DNA of 64,000 bases from the NCBI GenBank assembly GCA_963682055.1, contig OY821742.1, positions 24,740,560 through 24,804,559 of the forward strand, in the 5' to 3' direction. Shown here in pieces: positions 36,075 through 48,181 of this stretch; positions within the stretch are counted from its first letter, which is position 1; each line of letters begins with the position of its first letter. Below the pieces are notes generated by a model. The model was not told the DNA's origin, ran no database searches, and worked only from the letters and a program-made list of their open reading frames with translations. The translations under genes and the position numbers were made by a program. The stretch comes from Primula veris (lineage: Eukaryota > Streptophyta > Magnoliopsida > Ericales > Primulaceae).

Positions 36075-37590
36075 GTACATATATTAGTATTTGGAGAAAC
36101 ATGCATTTGTGTTGGTTCTTCAATGAGTCTAAAAATAAGATCATACATAGCAGATTTCTTCGTTTTCACCAACCAACAACACAACTTACAAATACTTAAC
36201 AATTTTTTTATATTCGGATCCTTCAACTACATTACTAACATAATGAGTGAATTGTCTATTCAATTCATCTTTTCATGACTTGTAAAGTCATTTGTATAAA
36301 ACTTGTCAACTAAATAACATATATCTTCAATTGTGAAAGACCCCGATGCATTTTGAAGATTTAAAAACGAAGTAAGAACAACTATCTTTATCGCATTTTT
36401 ACTAAAACGTCCACTAATTTCTTGTAATTATACATCAATTGCCGCATAAAACACGTCTACATGATAGTGATCTTCAATCATGAAGTTGTTGAGATGACCA
36501 GTTCGACTTCGTCGAACTGTATATTGAGCACTAAAATTGCGAACTTCAATATTCCGAATGTTACAAAACGACTTTACTTTCATTTTGAATGCATCCCATT
36601 TATCGTTTCTCAACCGTTGAAGACACTTCATTATAGAAGAAACAAGTTACATCGCATTTAAAATATCATACAGTTTATATTGTAAACCTTGACAAAGAAA
36701 ATCAGTGATTTTCATAAACTCGTACATACGATGCAATATGAACACAAACTCAAGAGAAGTCATTTCATCATAATTAAAGGTCGCACTTGATCGTTATTGA
36801 GGAAGCCCACCATCCATAATGATAAGCAGAACACTGCATGCCGCATTATACATATTAAGTTAAGTTTTTAATGATTTTAAGTGAGAACTATCAACATGTT
36901 GTTTGGAAGTGGTGACTTGATTAAATACACTTTCAGTCTCGAGTTCATCTATAACAATCAAATGGGCAATATCATTGGCATCAGCTTTTTCAGTTCATCA
37001 TTACTCTTGTAAGAAGTAACAACAATATTAATTATAAAAGTTAATTTTTTTTAAAATTGATGAATGTGTGCTACATCTTTAGCCGTAGCGACTAAAACCA
37101 ATTGTAGCATATGAGCAAAGGAATGAACTTAATAAGCAGATGTACAATCTTTTAAAATTAAGGCTTGCAATCCATTAAACTATCCTCTCATATTACTAGC
37201 ACCACCATAACATTGGCCTTAAATATTTAACTTGTAATGAGCCAAAACGGAGTAAATAGAATTTTTAAGCGTTAAAGATGAAGTGTCAGATACATAAACT
37301 AACCCAAAAAAACGTTCTTGAATGAACGTATTTTTATCCACACATCTCAATACGATCGACATTTGTTTCTTTTTTGACTCATCACGTGCTTTATCGACGA
37401 GAATGTAATACTTAGCATCACCAATTTCTTTCCGAATAAATTATTTCACTCTAATTGAAATCACATTAAGAATTTCTTTTTGAATTTTCAGAAAACTGTA
37501 ATTGGCATTTTTATGAGCATTTTCCCTTACATTAGCAAGCTTCTCATTGCAAACGGTCAAAACTTTAAGAAATTTTCCACATCTTTTGCA
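36075..37590 (-). pseudogene. hAT-family transposase relic (TTF-type/DUF4371 with dimerisation end)
   Basis: Read on the minus strand from 37590: NVRENAHKNANYSFLKIQKE, then GDAKYYILVDKARDES, QMSIVLRCVDKNTFIQERFF, CYGGASNMRG and then VHSFAHMLQLVLVATAKD. These are the successive blocks of the catalytic domain in TTF-type hAT transposase-like proteins (DUF4371); the ILVDEARD aspartate is kept as VDKARD. Further on, 36631-36428 is open and reads LRNDKWDAFKMKVKSFC and SAQYTVRRSR, and YHVDVFYAAID. Near 36150-36100 CKLCCWLVKTKKSAMYDL suggests the hAT dimerisation region. Many stops and shifts show it is dead. Terminal inverted repeats were not identified. Confidence 0.82.
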
Positions 37591-37625
37591 CAAGACAACT
37601 CGCAAGCAATATATGTACGATTATA

Positions 37626-37640
37626 TATATATATATATAC
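37626..37640. repeat. Short (TA)n run
   Basis: Alternating ta for about 18 bases just beyond the hAT relic. Confidence 0.8.
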
Positions 37641-38091
37641 TAGTAAGTAAATAAAGGTAAGTAAAAGAAATTACGAGTTGTCATGGTTCGTTTCAATAAG
37701 AGACTACACCCAGTCTCAAAATCCGAACGGGTCTTGAGTTTTTCATTAACTATTCCTTTAAGTAAGCATAGACCTTACAACTTCTTTTTCTCTAGGACAA
37801 AGATACACTTTACAAAAAGTTTTTTCGTAAGGGCAAAGCAACACTTTACACAGTCTACGCTAAACACAAAGCTTTTAGGCGATGATAGTAGCATTCGAGA
37901 TTTTACATTTCTTTCGACGCGTTAAATGAAATATATGTCTATATCAAGTGTCTGAGAGGTCGATCAAGAATCGAAGGCTCCTCGAATGGAAAATTGGTCT
38001 TCGGGTGAATCTTCTAAGCAAATGTAGGAAATATAATATGTAAGAATGGTTTGCTCTTGTGTGATGTTTTGAAATGCAGTAAGGGACATCT

Positions 38092-38101
38092 CTATTTATA
38101 G
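38092..38101 (-). promoter_or_regulatory. TATA-box-like site, minus strand
   Basis: CTATAAATAG in the context cagcaCTATAAATAGagatg. About 60-170 bases downstream on the minus strand the sequence looks like an untranslated leader (cacacaagagcaaacc, cctacatttgc). No coding frame follows, so this could belong to an LTR or a lost gene. Confidence 0.4.
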
Positions 38102-38109
38102 TGCTGGAG

Positions 38110-39762
38110 GTGAGATAGCCATTGTATCTTAAAATTTAAAATCTTCACTTTATTAGTCGGATAACTCTACTACAACCCATTAATTCTCCTATTCTGGGCC
38201 GATCAAGTTGGCATCTTCTAGATGAATATCTCCTTAAATTTAAGTCCATTTAAATGTCAGTGACTTTCAGATATTAAGTATACATTTTGTACAATATCTT
38301 CAAACGGGTAAATACATTTTTTGGAAGTATCTTTGAATCATTTAAACATAACTTCAAAAAGTGAGTCAGCGTTGTTCTAAACTTTCTAAAAAATAAGACT
38401 GCAACAGGTTAATTATTATCCAACCAGCTAATCTCTTTATTTTATTTTAATACGTTGAAATTGTGTTGTACCACTTTCTTCGTATGTAATCTTAGTCTTT
38501 TCTCATTATCTTTTTTTAGTCATTTTTACCTTTGTTTATATGAAACAACTCATTTGAAATATTAGTACGACTATTGATTTTCCAATAAGTTAAATTAAGT
38601 TGGATTTGTTATTCATCAAAACTATATGTTAATTACATATTGGTCCATAAATGATTTTTAATTATGAATTGTCCCACATGTTGGTCTAAAATTTGGTATA
38701 GATATAATTTGGTTTGACACATTTACGAATCATATGTTTTGATTGGTCCAAAATTTAGTTTGTATATTTTTATATTTGTTATGAAGTGACTCATAAAAAA
38801 TTTAGCGTGGATATAATTAGTGATTATATATTAAATTTTATTGAGTCTTTTTTATTTATATATACCATACAAGCTTTACAATTTTTTCATTTCATCTTCA
38901 TATTTATTTCCTTCTCCATTTGTTACATACTATCTAAAAAATGAATTGCAACAATAATTAAGTCGGTCGGGCTCAAATTTCCAAAACCCAATAGGGTGAT
39001 AGACCCGCAACAATAAAATATATCAATCAATTTGAATAACCCGTCAAGAGTTGTTCAAGAAGGCTATATATCGCCAGGTCAAGTAAAAACTTTTTTTGTT
39101 AAGGAAATGATAAGGATTTGAGTACGTTTATTAGCCAAACTCATTTTAGTATGGTTTTGATGAGGCCAACATAAAATTGTATTCATTTTAAATTAGTGAT
39201 TGATTTAGTGGTTATATTTGCATCACTCAAATAAATATACAAATTAAAACTCTGTCTTATCCTATTACATATGATTATATATATACATCTATAAAGTGCA
39301 GATATATATAAAAATAATATTATTAAACCTACATAAGGTGTATCATTCTTAAATAAAACAGACTATCAATGAAACTTATAAATACTTGTATAGAAAATAA
39401 AGTAGCATTTAGTATATCTAAACAATATTTTAGTTTATTTTGAATTTTTTTGGTTGATGTAATGCGTTGTAAAATTGCCCAATTTCTATCTCATTAGTTT
39501 ATTCGGTAGTGTACCATACTATTTTAACTCTAATAGGATATGTATTATTCGATTATGCAACAAACTAACATTTTCAATGAGGTATAATTGTCATCCCTCT
39601 AATTTTATTGACAAGGCATACTTTAAAAAAAAATAACTTAGAAAATGATGGTTACAGACACATGAAACAATTATTATGAATCATTTGACATTATTATCAA
39701 TAATTTTTAAAAATAAAGATAAATCATTACATACCATATTTTTATATTTTCTGACTACTATT
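38110..39762. other. A+T-rich intergenic DNA, no gene recognised
   Basis: Low-complexity and short dispersed repeats such as ggtccaaaatttagttt/ggtctaaaatttggtat near 38680-38760. No domain found on either strand. Confidence 0.4.
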
Positions 39763-39800
39763 CAATCGCTATATATAAGCACAATCGCTATATATAAGCA
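39763..39800. repeat. 19 bp tandem duplication beside the LTR element
   Basis: caatcgctatatataagca occurs twice in direct succession, nine bases before the target duplication of the LTR element. Confidence 0.95.
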
Positions 39801-39813
39801 CACACCACAATGT

Positions 39814-40363
39814 TGTAAGAATTATTTATATTTTTTTTATAAATATTAATTCATTAAAAATAGAATAAATATTTCTCATTAAGGTGGTTCATATACATTC
39901 CATGAGTTATGTAATTTATAATTTAAACATAAATTTGTGAGTTAAGAAACTCTACATTTCCACCATGATGATCGGTTGAGATTGATCCTACCTTGATGGA
40001 TGGTAGAGATCGAAAGTATATGAAGAGTCTCGGGTCCTCCTCCTACCTATATAAACGACACAATACCATCTCAATTTGTGTCAAAACATACATACAAAAA
40101 CAACACATAAAGTAGTGTAATGATAGGCGAAGGAGGAGAAACTCAAGTCTCCAACCCCGACGATCTACCTCCGTCATCTGAACTCAACTATCATGTTCCG
40201 TTTAAATACCAAGCCCATCGTCCTTCCGCATAGTTTAAGGTATGTGTTTTGGCATACCCTCGATATGTTATAATATGTATGATCATCATGTAGAAAAGAT
40301 CTTAAATAGTTATGTTAATAATGTGTATAATATAACAATAATATAAGTTGTAATTAAATTACA
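39814..40363 (+). repeat. 5' LTR of the LARD-like element
   Basis: 550 bp; includes cctatataaacgac as a TATA-like region followed by a leader with catacaaaaacaacac. Confidence 0.93.
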
Positions 40364-40365
40364 TT

Positions 40366-40377
40366 TGGTATCAGAGC
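40366..40377 (+). promoter_or_regulatory. Primer binding site, initiator tRNA-Met type
   Basis: TGGTATCAGAGC, exact match to the common plant Copia primer site. Confidence 0.93.
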
Positions 40378-41639
40378 CTAGATGTTAATGTTTCACATGA
40401 TGTTCTACATAAATTTATTATCTATATGAAAATCACTTAGCAATTGTATCATACGATCATCAAGTACATAATGGATTCAAGGCTACTGTGTATTTTATAT
40501 TTTCCTAGTATTTTGATTTGTTTTTATGTGAAATGAATTGTTTTAATTATAAGGGATGGATTGTAGTGATATTGGTTCATTTTAGCCGCATAATCATGTA
40601 ACATGTTACTGTATGTTTTTTTGATTAGATTACAAATATGCTCACACTTTTGTTTTGTACGTAAAAGGAAACAAAATGATGAATACTTAATAATACTTAT
40701 TTGGTGCATGTTAACATAAACATAAGAAAAGTCAGTGTTTCATGATAAATGAATTACGTAAACTAAGGAAAAGTGTATATGTGATATGACATTAATTAAA
40801 CCACTCATCTTTCTATATTATATGTATTAAAATGATTTATTAATTTATTTTGTCTGAAAGCTTTGTACGTAACTTTATAAACACTATTACTAAACTACTG
40901 TAAATTTAGTAATGTGTAACTAGTTTTTATCTATGATTATTGAATGGTTGGACCATAAAATTAGTTTCAATGCACTGAAGGGTTGTAGTAATGAACATAC
41001 AATTCATAAACGTTGTACTTCACACTTATTATTACATGTGGTTAACTTGTTTTATGAAATACTTCACAAGTGTAAAATTAATTCCGATATTCTTCTCGAG
41101 TTGCCAAGCAACATTATGACATGAGTTTATAAACGGTTTTAATAGTAAGTCGTTTTAAATGTTTAATGATGGCTCAAGTTTTAAAGTAAGAGAATTAGCT
41201 TCATTTGTATTAATGTCGCATAAGACATTTATAATGATTTTGGGAGTTTGATATAAGTTATGCAATTGAATGAGAATTAAAGAGTTTTGTAAGATAACAA
41301 TTTTCATGAATGAATATAGAAAGTCATTTTACAAAACTACGAAGTAATGTCATTAAGCTTTCATTATTTTATTGAGGTAACCATTAAGCACTATATTAAA
41401 TGAAAAACGTTGTAATTAAATGATAAACTTTACTGCATATAAATGGTTGATCTCCCTATATAGTAAATTATAAGGGTTTATTGTTTATTCATTCTCAAAA
41501 AGAATTGTTTTGTTGCCGAATGGTTTTATAATGTCCGATGACTGTATTAAATGGACACAATAATAACTTCATAATTAGAAGTTAGAAAGTTTGTGAACAA
41601 GTTTAGACTCACATTAAGGTTGGAAAATTATAAATCTTT

Positions 41640-41830
41640 CCCAAATAGGCTCACCTAGGATGATGCGATGGCAAGGCAAGATTTCGGCTGATACTTTGTA
41701 TCTTAATAAGGTCGGTTTTTAAGCAGCCTTTGCTGCACCAACCCTCACCCTCTCTTACCTGGTCGGATCATGTTAGAGCTACCGAAAGGGTTAGAGTATA
41801 TAATAGTTTTCCCGATTGTGTTTCTATACT
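41640..41830. other. GC-richer island in the LARD-like interior
   Basis: About 190 bases with cagcctttgctgcaccaacc and ctcttacctggtcggatcat stand out against the A+T-rich interior. No frame is long enough to translate with confidence. It could be captured sequence or a remnant of the leader. Confidence 0.35.
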
Positions 41831-42287
41831 TATATTCGTCGAATGGGTGTATTTATATCGATATGGCGTGTGTTAGATAAAATGAATGAATGATGGACAT
41901 CTACCCTTTACTTAATTATATATATAACTCATGATAATGCATGCCACTAAGTATAATAAATTATGTAACTTTTTGAAAGGTTGGATATAAGTTTTTTAAA
42001 TTTATATTAAAATAAAAGAGTGTTTTAATATATAATTTTAATATTACATGTCACAATGAACATTACTGATAAGGATGCATCTACATATGAAAGTTGGGTG
42101 ATTTACATATTATTGTTGGATTAAAACATGACGCACGTTTTAGTCATTATGACGTACATATTATTGTCCCTACTATTATTTTTATGACAAATAAAGTTAA
42201 GTCAATTTATTTTCATACCATATAAGTTTTGGTAATAGATTATAAGCTAAATCATATATATAACGTTCATATTATGTGAAATTTTAT

Positions 42288-42837
42288 TTGCCCACAGGCA
42301 CAAAATTTTAACCGATGAATGTTAAATAAACGTTGGTGTATGCGTAAGTATCAACTATAATTATTGATGTTCTAATGTCAATATTTATATTATCATTTGA
42401 TTAAAAATCAATATTGGCTTTGATCAAATCTAATGAATATTTAGCTTAACCGCTACACCTAATAATATTGAACTAATAATCATATTATTCGATTAAAATT
42501 AAATGTATATTTTAATATATATTTTTAATGATTATTAGTGCCAGTAAATATTTTGCATCATCATCATATGTCTAGAATTTGGTTGCCCACAGGTACAAAG
42601 TATTGGAGACGAATATTGATGATAAACGTTATGTTTTGCATCCATTAGTACCTTAATTATGGTTGCTAAATTATGGTTGTGTCCAATATTGTTATGGGCC
42701 GGGGATGCATAAGAACTGATTTTTATGTATGTTTGTTTTTGGTTGCCCACAGGTCCAAAAATATTATGATAAAAATAACTATTGGATGCTCATCATTGTT
42801 TAATTATTCATTATAACTTGGTTGCCCACAGGTCCAG
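42288..42837 (+). repeat. Four dispersed copies of ggttgcccacaggtcc
   Basis: Copies begin at about 42288, 42581, 42741 and 42820; three of them share ttggttgcccacaggt exactly or nearly so. Surrounding sequences differ. Confidence 0.85.
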
Positions 42838-44460
42838 TTATTTTGACCAAATAAACATTATGAATGATTTCTTAAGGTTTAACATTAAGATGAAAAATAT
42901 AGGATATCCACATATACTATATTTTTCCAAGTTAAACAAATATTATGGACAAACTTAAATTTAACATTAAGAATAAAAATATAGCTCAAATAAATATGCC
43001 ATATTTTTGTAGTTAAATTTTCAAAATGGTCCATTTTATTGACTTATTCCATTAGTTATAAATTATCTTGCAAAATGATATGCTTGATTTAAAGGTGTTG
43101 TTAAAATAAAAGTTATTTTATATGTAAAGAGATTGGTCTTTAAGTTTACCAATTTAATATGGTTATTGGTGTGTATTATTAGTCAAGTTGAATTTGGATA
43201 CCCACATATAACAAATTTACTTGATGAAAGTATACCATCAATTAACTTAATAAATAACAGTAGAAAAGAATGAAAACGTTATGTAGTGTTACATGATGAT
43301 TTCTCCGTAAGAAAACAGTGATTGTTTAATGTTTTTAAAGGAGAAATATGTTAACACTAGTTGAGCTATTCTTTTAATATGATTAAACTCATTAAATCTC
43401 AAAGTCCAAATTCGTGAGCTTTTACTAAATTCTTGTCTTATTGTTCATATTTTCTTTATAGGTCGCATATTAGTTTGTTAGTAAACGAAAGTTTTTTAAT
43501 TGAAACTAGTTTTATGTTGATCTAATAGAAAATTAACTTTTTTAAATCACATTATGTGCATATAAATCCATACTTTCCAATAATTATATTTGATGGAATT
43601 TTATCAAGATTTTATTAAACAAAAGAAGTTTTGGCTATCGATGAAGTTACGATAACATTAGTGGGAGAATTAGATTATTCGGTACACCCACTATTAATGT
43701 TTTTACTAATTCCTATTATATAATTAATATATAGTTATATCCACTATCAAGTTATATGTAACTTACCATAAGTTTTAGAGTAATGGTTAAACAAGTGGGA
43801 GATAATTACTCGTTTCACTATTGATGTATTATTTAACCATATACTTCTATAGTACGCGTAAGATCAATGGGAGTAAGTAATAATTTTAAAATAAACTAAT
43901 TGTTGAGATTTTCTTGATCTACCATTTTCTTTGACTTCAAACGTTAACTTGTTTTGTGTTCATAACGTATTATTTTGAAGTAACCACTAGTTTAGTGGGA
44001 GTAAACGTTTGTTATAGACATTATTATTTTGTTTTTGTAACCTATTATTTTACTAATAGTCGTATTCATGTAAGTGAGTTACTACACCCATAATGAATTG
44101 TAAATAGGTTTTTTAATGTTTTTTAAATGATAAAAGATTTTAAAAGAGTTTTACAGCTCATTAATAGTATAACAAACTGGTTCTTATGACTATTAGTTTT
44201 ACTTAAAACACATATTATTATAGGCAGCACTCAAATATTAATTATTTATAGTGGATTACCTTTTGCATAATATTAAAGATGCCTAATTTATGTTTTATGT
44301 TTGCAAGAATATAAACATTTTATGCTCACGTATCATTGATGTGATACATAAAAAGAAAATGTGATAACTAAATATTTCACAATGGCTCATTGCTCATTAA
44401 ATTACGACGCTAATATATGCTATAATGATCAATAAAGCATTGATCAATTTTATGTCCTAT

Positions 44461-44612
44461 TGCTCAATAAATGTATGGAGAAATTATAAGTTACATTTCT
44501 CAATAAATTATTGTGCAATTCGTGTTTTATTGCTCAATAAAAGTATGGGGAAATTGCTACATTTCTCAATAAAGTATTGTGCAATCTATGTCTTATTGCT
44601 CAATATAAGATT
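44461..44612 (+). repeat. Tandem repeat of about 66-70 bp
   Basis: tgctcaataa begins at 44461, 44531 and 44597; units also share acatttctcaataaa and attgtgcaat. Confidence 0.8.
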
Positions 44613-45305
44613 TGAGCAATTTTTATGACATAAGTGGTTGAATATATTATGACATGTATCATCAAGAAAGTTATATAATTATTTGAGTACAAAACTCATA
44701 ATAATAGTTGCAAATTAATTTCAGTACTTAGATTATGTCGAGTTTATGACTGAGTAGCTGAAAATGAATGTTTGTAATTATTTTTGATAACTAGCATTCA
44801 AATGGTGTTGAGTTCACATAATGTAAATGCTAAGTTTTCGAGACTAATTTTAGAAACAATACAATCAATAAACACATAATGATCGTATATACCTTAACGA
44901 TATCTACACAAGACAATTAAGATTTTGTTAACATCGCGTGTCTTGATTGTAGATAATTATATGGTATTACATATTGATGGTTGTTTATTTGATAGGGTAG
45001 AGATCTCATTTCTTATTGTTTCTATTGTTCCTATTGTCCACTTAAGTACGTACAAGAATGAAAAGTTATGGACGTTTAATGGAACTGTCTTTTCTTAAGA
45101 CATTATTGGACCATTACGGTTATACTCGCCTTATAGGCTTTATTGAATAAATTGGTGTCGTCGTAGTACATGGAAAGAACCATGCCCTCAAGTAGTATGT
45201 AACCGTCATGACTCTCATCACCGATTTGTTTAGTAAAGTGTCTCATAAATCTATTTGCGCACTAATGATTGATTATGGAATTATGATATGGACCAAGTGG
45301 GAGAA

Positions 45306-45855
45306 TGTAAGAATTATTTATAATTCTTTTATAAATATTAATTCATTAAAAATAGAATAAATATTTCTCATTAAGGTGGTCCATATACATTCCATGAGTT
45401 ATGTAATTTATGATTTAAAGATAAATTTGTGAGTTAAGAAACTATACATTTCCACCATAATGATCGGTTGAGATTGATCCTACCTTGATGGATGGTAGAG
45501 ATCGAAAGTATATGAAGAGTCTTGGGTCATCCTCCTACCTATATAAAGGACACAATACCATCTCAATTTGTGTCAAAACATACACACAAAAACAACACAT
45601 AAAGTAGTGTAATGATAGGCGAAGGAGGAGAAACTCAAGTCTCCAACCCCGACGATCTACCTCCGTCATCTGAACTCAACTATCACGTTCCGTTTAAGTA
45701 ACAAGCCTATCGTCCTTCCGCATAGTTTAAGGTATGTGTTTTGACATACCCTCGATATGTTATAATATGTATGATCATCATGTAGAAAAGATCTTAAATA
45801 GTTATGTTAATAATGTGTATAATATAACAATAATATAAGTTGTAATTAACTTACA
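45306..45855 (+). repeat. 3' LTR of the LARD-like element
   Basis: 550 bp; preceded by the polypurine tract aagtgggagaa and followed by AATGT. Confidence 0.93.
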
Positions 45856-45886
45856 AATGTCACTCTGAAATATCAATTATTTTAAA

Positions 45887-45985
45887 TATAAAGATAAATT
45901 AGTAAGTGATCATATAGTTTAACGTGTTTGTCTAATATAAGACAAACATGTTAAACTATATGATCACTACTAATTTATCTTTGTA
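45887..45985. repeat. Near-perfect hairpin with 47-base arms and 6-base loop
   Basis: Left arm 45887-45933 and right arm 45940-45985 pair with two mismatches and one bulged base; the loop is aatata. It lies 27 bases beyond the target duplication of the LTR element. It may be a minimal inverted-repeat element or a small-RNA-type hairpin. Confidence 0.88.
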
Positions 45986-46430
45986 TGTATAGGCACATAC
46001 CCCAACATCATTAGAAAGCATGTGGCACACTTATAAAATTGGCATCAGATAAATTAGTCATGCCCCGGTTTTTTAATTTACATGGTGTGAGTTATATTTT
46101 TAGAAAAACAAGATTGATTTTAAAAACTTTTTGAAAAAAATACTGATCAGAGCACCATCATAATGATAAAAGTAAGTATCTCGGTAATTATTAAATTGTT
46201 TGCATAAAGGCCTACATTTGCAAAAGTGATACAACTATATAATAAAACTTATATCAACCCTAAGAAATTATGAGATGGTATCCGATGAGTTTTACATTGA
46301 ATGTTCTCTAAATGCACTTCTGCAGCAACACCTTATACTTTGACATCTCCTGGAAAAAATAAAAGGTAAGAATGGATTTCCTTTAAAAATACAAATAAGT
46401 TATTGTACAGACATGCACGTGTGAGAGGTG

Positions 46431-46894
46431 TGTAACAGTTAATCTCATTACCAAGAGTTACAATACATAAATTCTTGGTCACCAGTGTAGTCTTTTGACA
46501 TTCATAGATTAAAATGTTTATGACTTAGGGGTAATGAATAGTGAGTTATAATCTTTCATGTCTTGACATTATGGATGGTCAAGATTGATCCTACCATGAT
46601 GGATGGTTGAGATCGAAAAGTCTTTTCATGAGGTTGAGTCCTCTCTCCAACTATTTAAAGGACTCAAATCCATCACTTTGAGACACACCAAAATTATAAG
46701 AAATAGCATAGGTAAGGGGGAGAAACTCAACAATCAAGTCCGTATTCAAGTCCCGAGCTCACAAGCATTCTCATGGCTCAAGGTATGCGTTTTGACATAC
46801 TTTTCGTAACGTTAAATGTATGATCATCATGTAGCAATAAGATCCTAAGTTATTATGTTTGTAACATAATTATATAAGTTATAATAAACTTACA
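46431..46894 (+). mobile_element. Solo LTR related to the 550 bp LTR family
   Basis: 464 bp, starts TGTAACAG and ends CTTACA, flanked by AGGTG at 46426-46430 and 46895-46899. It shares with the LTRs at 39.8 and 45.3 kb the blocks agattgatcctacc.tgatgg, gatggt.gagatcgaaa and tatgatcatcatgtag, but is clearly diverged. No primer site or interior follows. A solo LTR with intact target duplication arises by recombination between the two LTRs of one insertion. Confidence 0.9.
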
Positions 46895-46915
46895 AGGTGG
46901 TGATAATACATGCTT

Positions 46916-47011
46916 CAATATCTAATTTTGAATGTTAACAATAGCATCCAAGAAGGAAGAATTCAATATCTAATTTTGAATGTTAACAATAGCATCCAAG
47001 AAGGAAGAATT
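46916..47011. repeat. 48 bp tandem duplication
   Basis: The unit beginning caatatctaattttgaatgt and ending ggaagaatt occurs twice with no visible difference, so the event is recent or maintained. Confidence 0.95.
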
Positions 47012-47488
47012 TGATGAACGAGTGTTCAATATTTTTATGTGATTCGAATATGCCTTGAAGGTTTAAATAATTTTTTTATACAACTTTCACTAACAATATT
47101 TTTTATATATAATTGGTGGAGAAACCCCATATTTTTTATTAATTATAAAAAAAAACGGCAGGAAAAAAAACCCCACAAAAGAAAAGAATAGTATCAATAC
47201 AGCAAGGTTCTCAAAACATGACACCAATATGAAAAACCAAAAAAAGATTGAATTCAATCGTAATAAAAACAACAGTTTCATTCCGACAAAGTCTCCAAAT
47301 GAATGACGACGGGAACTTCGAGGACTTCAAGAAAAATATTGTGGTAATAATCCTTGTTGTCCACTTTCGCAAGATCCACATAGAAAAGAGAGAAAGAACA
47401 ATCTCCTCCTTTTTCCAGCCCTAAAATCCTCTTCTCAATCATCCCATTAAATTAGAAAGACCAATAGCTTCAGTGGCAATTATTCCTC

Positions 47489-48178
47489 TTAGCAATTGAG
47501 GAAAGTCTTCGATTTGATCAGAGATTGTGTTGTAACCCCAGTTTGCAAGAGATCAACTCCTTTATTACCTTCTCTAACCACACGAGTAAACAGATAAGTC
47601 CCCTCTCTAAGTAAATCTTTTATTTGCACATAAATATTATCTATTTTCCATGGATATATTTGTTTACCTTCAATAATATTGATTAATTGTTGAGAGTCAC
47701 TTTCAATTATCAGGTTGTGTTTAAGAGCAACTTGTAGACCATAATATAGGCCTTGGAACTCAGAATAAAGTGTTGAATTGCTTGTTATAAATCTAGAAAA
47801 ACGTGTAACAAAAAGCCCGAACTCATCTCTAATTAATCTGTCAATTCCATTCGGACCCATTGATTGTTTAAAACAACCATCAATATTCATTTTCATATAA
47901 CCAATAGGTGGTTGGTAACATTTAATAATTCTTGCCTTTTTATTGCTTTTAGAATAATTATTCCATTTAACCTGAGTAGAATAGAAAAACTCTTTTTCCT
48001 TGTAGGCAAAAAATATAATCAACTCCTCTGTTTTTCGAATAATATTGCAAGTTTTCATTCTGATGTTGTCATTCTTACTTGAGCACATAGATTTCCAAAT
48101 AATCCATATAATAAAAGAAGGAAGAATTTGATAAATTTTCTTCTCACTGTAAGACTTTTTCTTTTGAACATAAGACCA
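47489..48178 (-). pseudogene. LINE RNase H-like domain
   Basis: After the CACTA insertion the LINE frame resumes with VVWWSYVQKKKSYSEKK, LPSFIIWIIWKSMCSSKND and, after a linker, PPIGYMKMNIDGCFKQSMG. The RNase H fold shows its acidic residues in NIDGC, TLYSEFQGL and IIESDSQQLI. The conserved G.GG before LIRDEFG reads GIDR. The frame is open for about 230 codons, the best preserved part of this LINE. It is not independently functional because the upstream ORF2 is broken. Confidence 0.88.
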
Positions 48179-48181
48179 CCA

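Larger units (their letters stand above)
39814..45855 (+). mobile_element. LTR retrotransposon of Copia type without recognisable pol (LARD-like)
   Basis: LTRs of 550 bp at 39814-40363 and 45306-45855 start TGTAAGAATTATT and end TTACA. They are flanked by AATGT at 39809-39813 and 45856-45860. The primer site TGGTATCAGAGC (40366-40377) follows the 5' LTR after two bases, and the polypurine tract aagtgggagaa (45295-45305) touches the 3' LTR. By eye the LTRs differ at about 18 of 550 positions, so the insertion is fairly recent. Yet the 4.9 kb interior shows no gag or pol motif on the plus strand, in contrast to the readable pol of the older Copia elements nearby. I infer a large non-autonomous derivative that relied on a partner element. 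Confidence 0.9.

Noticed and set aside
39814..45855. Pararetrovirus (caulimovirus-type) insertion
   Set aside because: It has paired LTRs with a 5 bp target duplication and a polypurine tract; no movement or coat protein frame was seen. The tRNA-Met primer word alone is shared with Copia.
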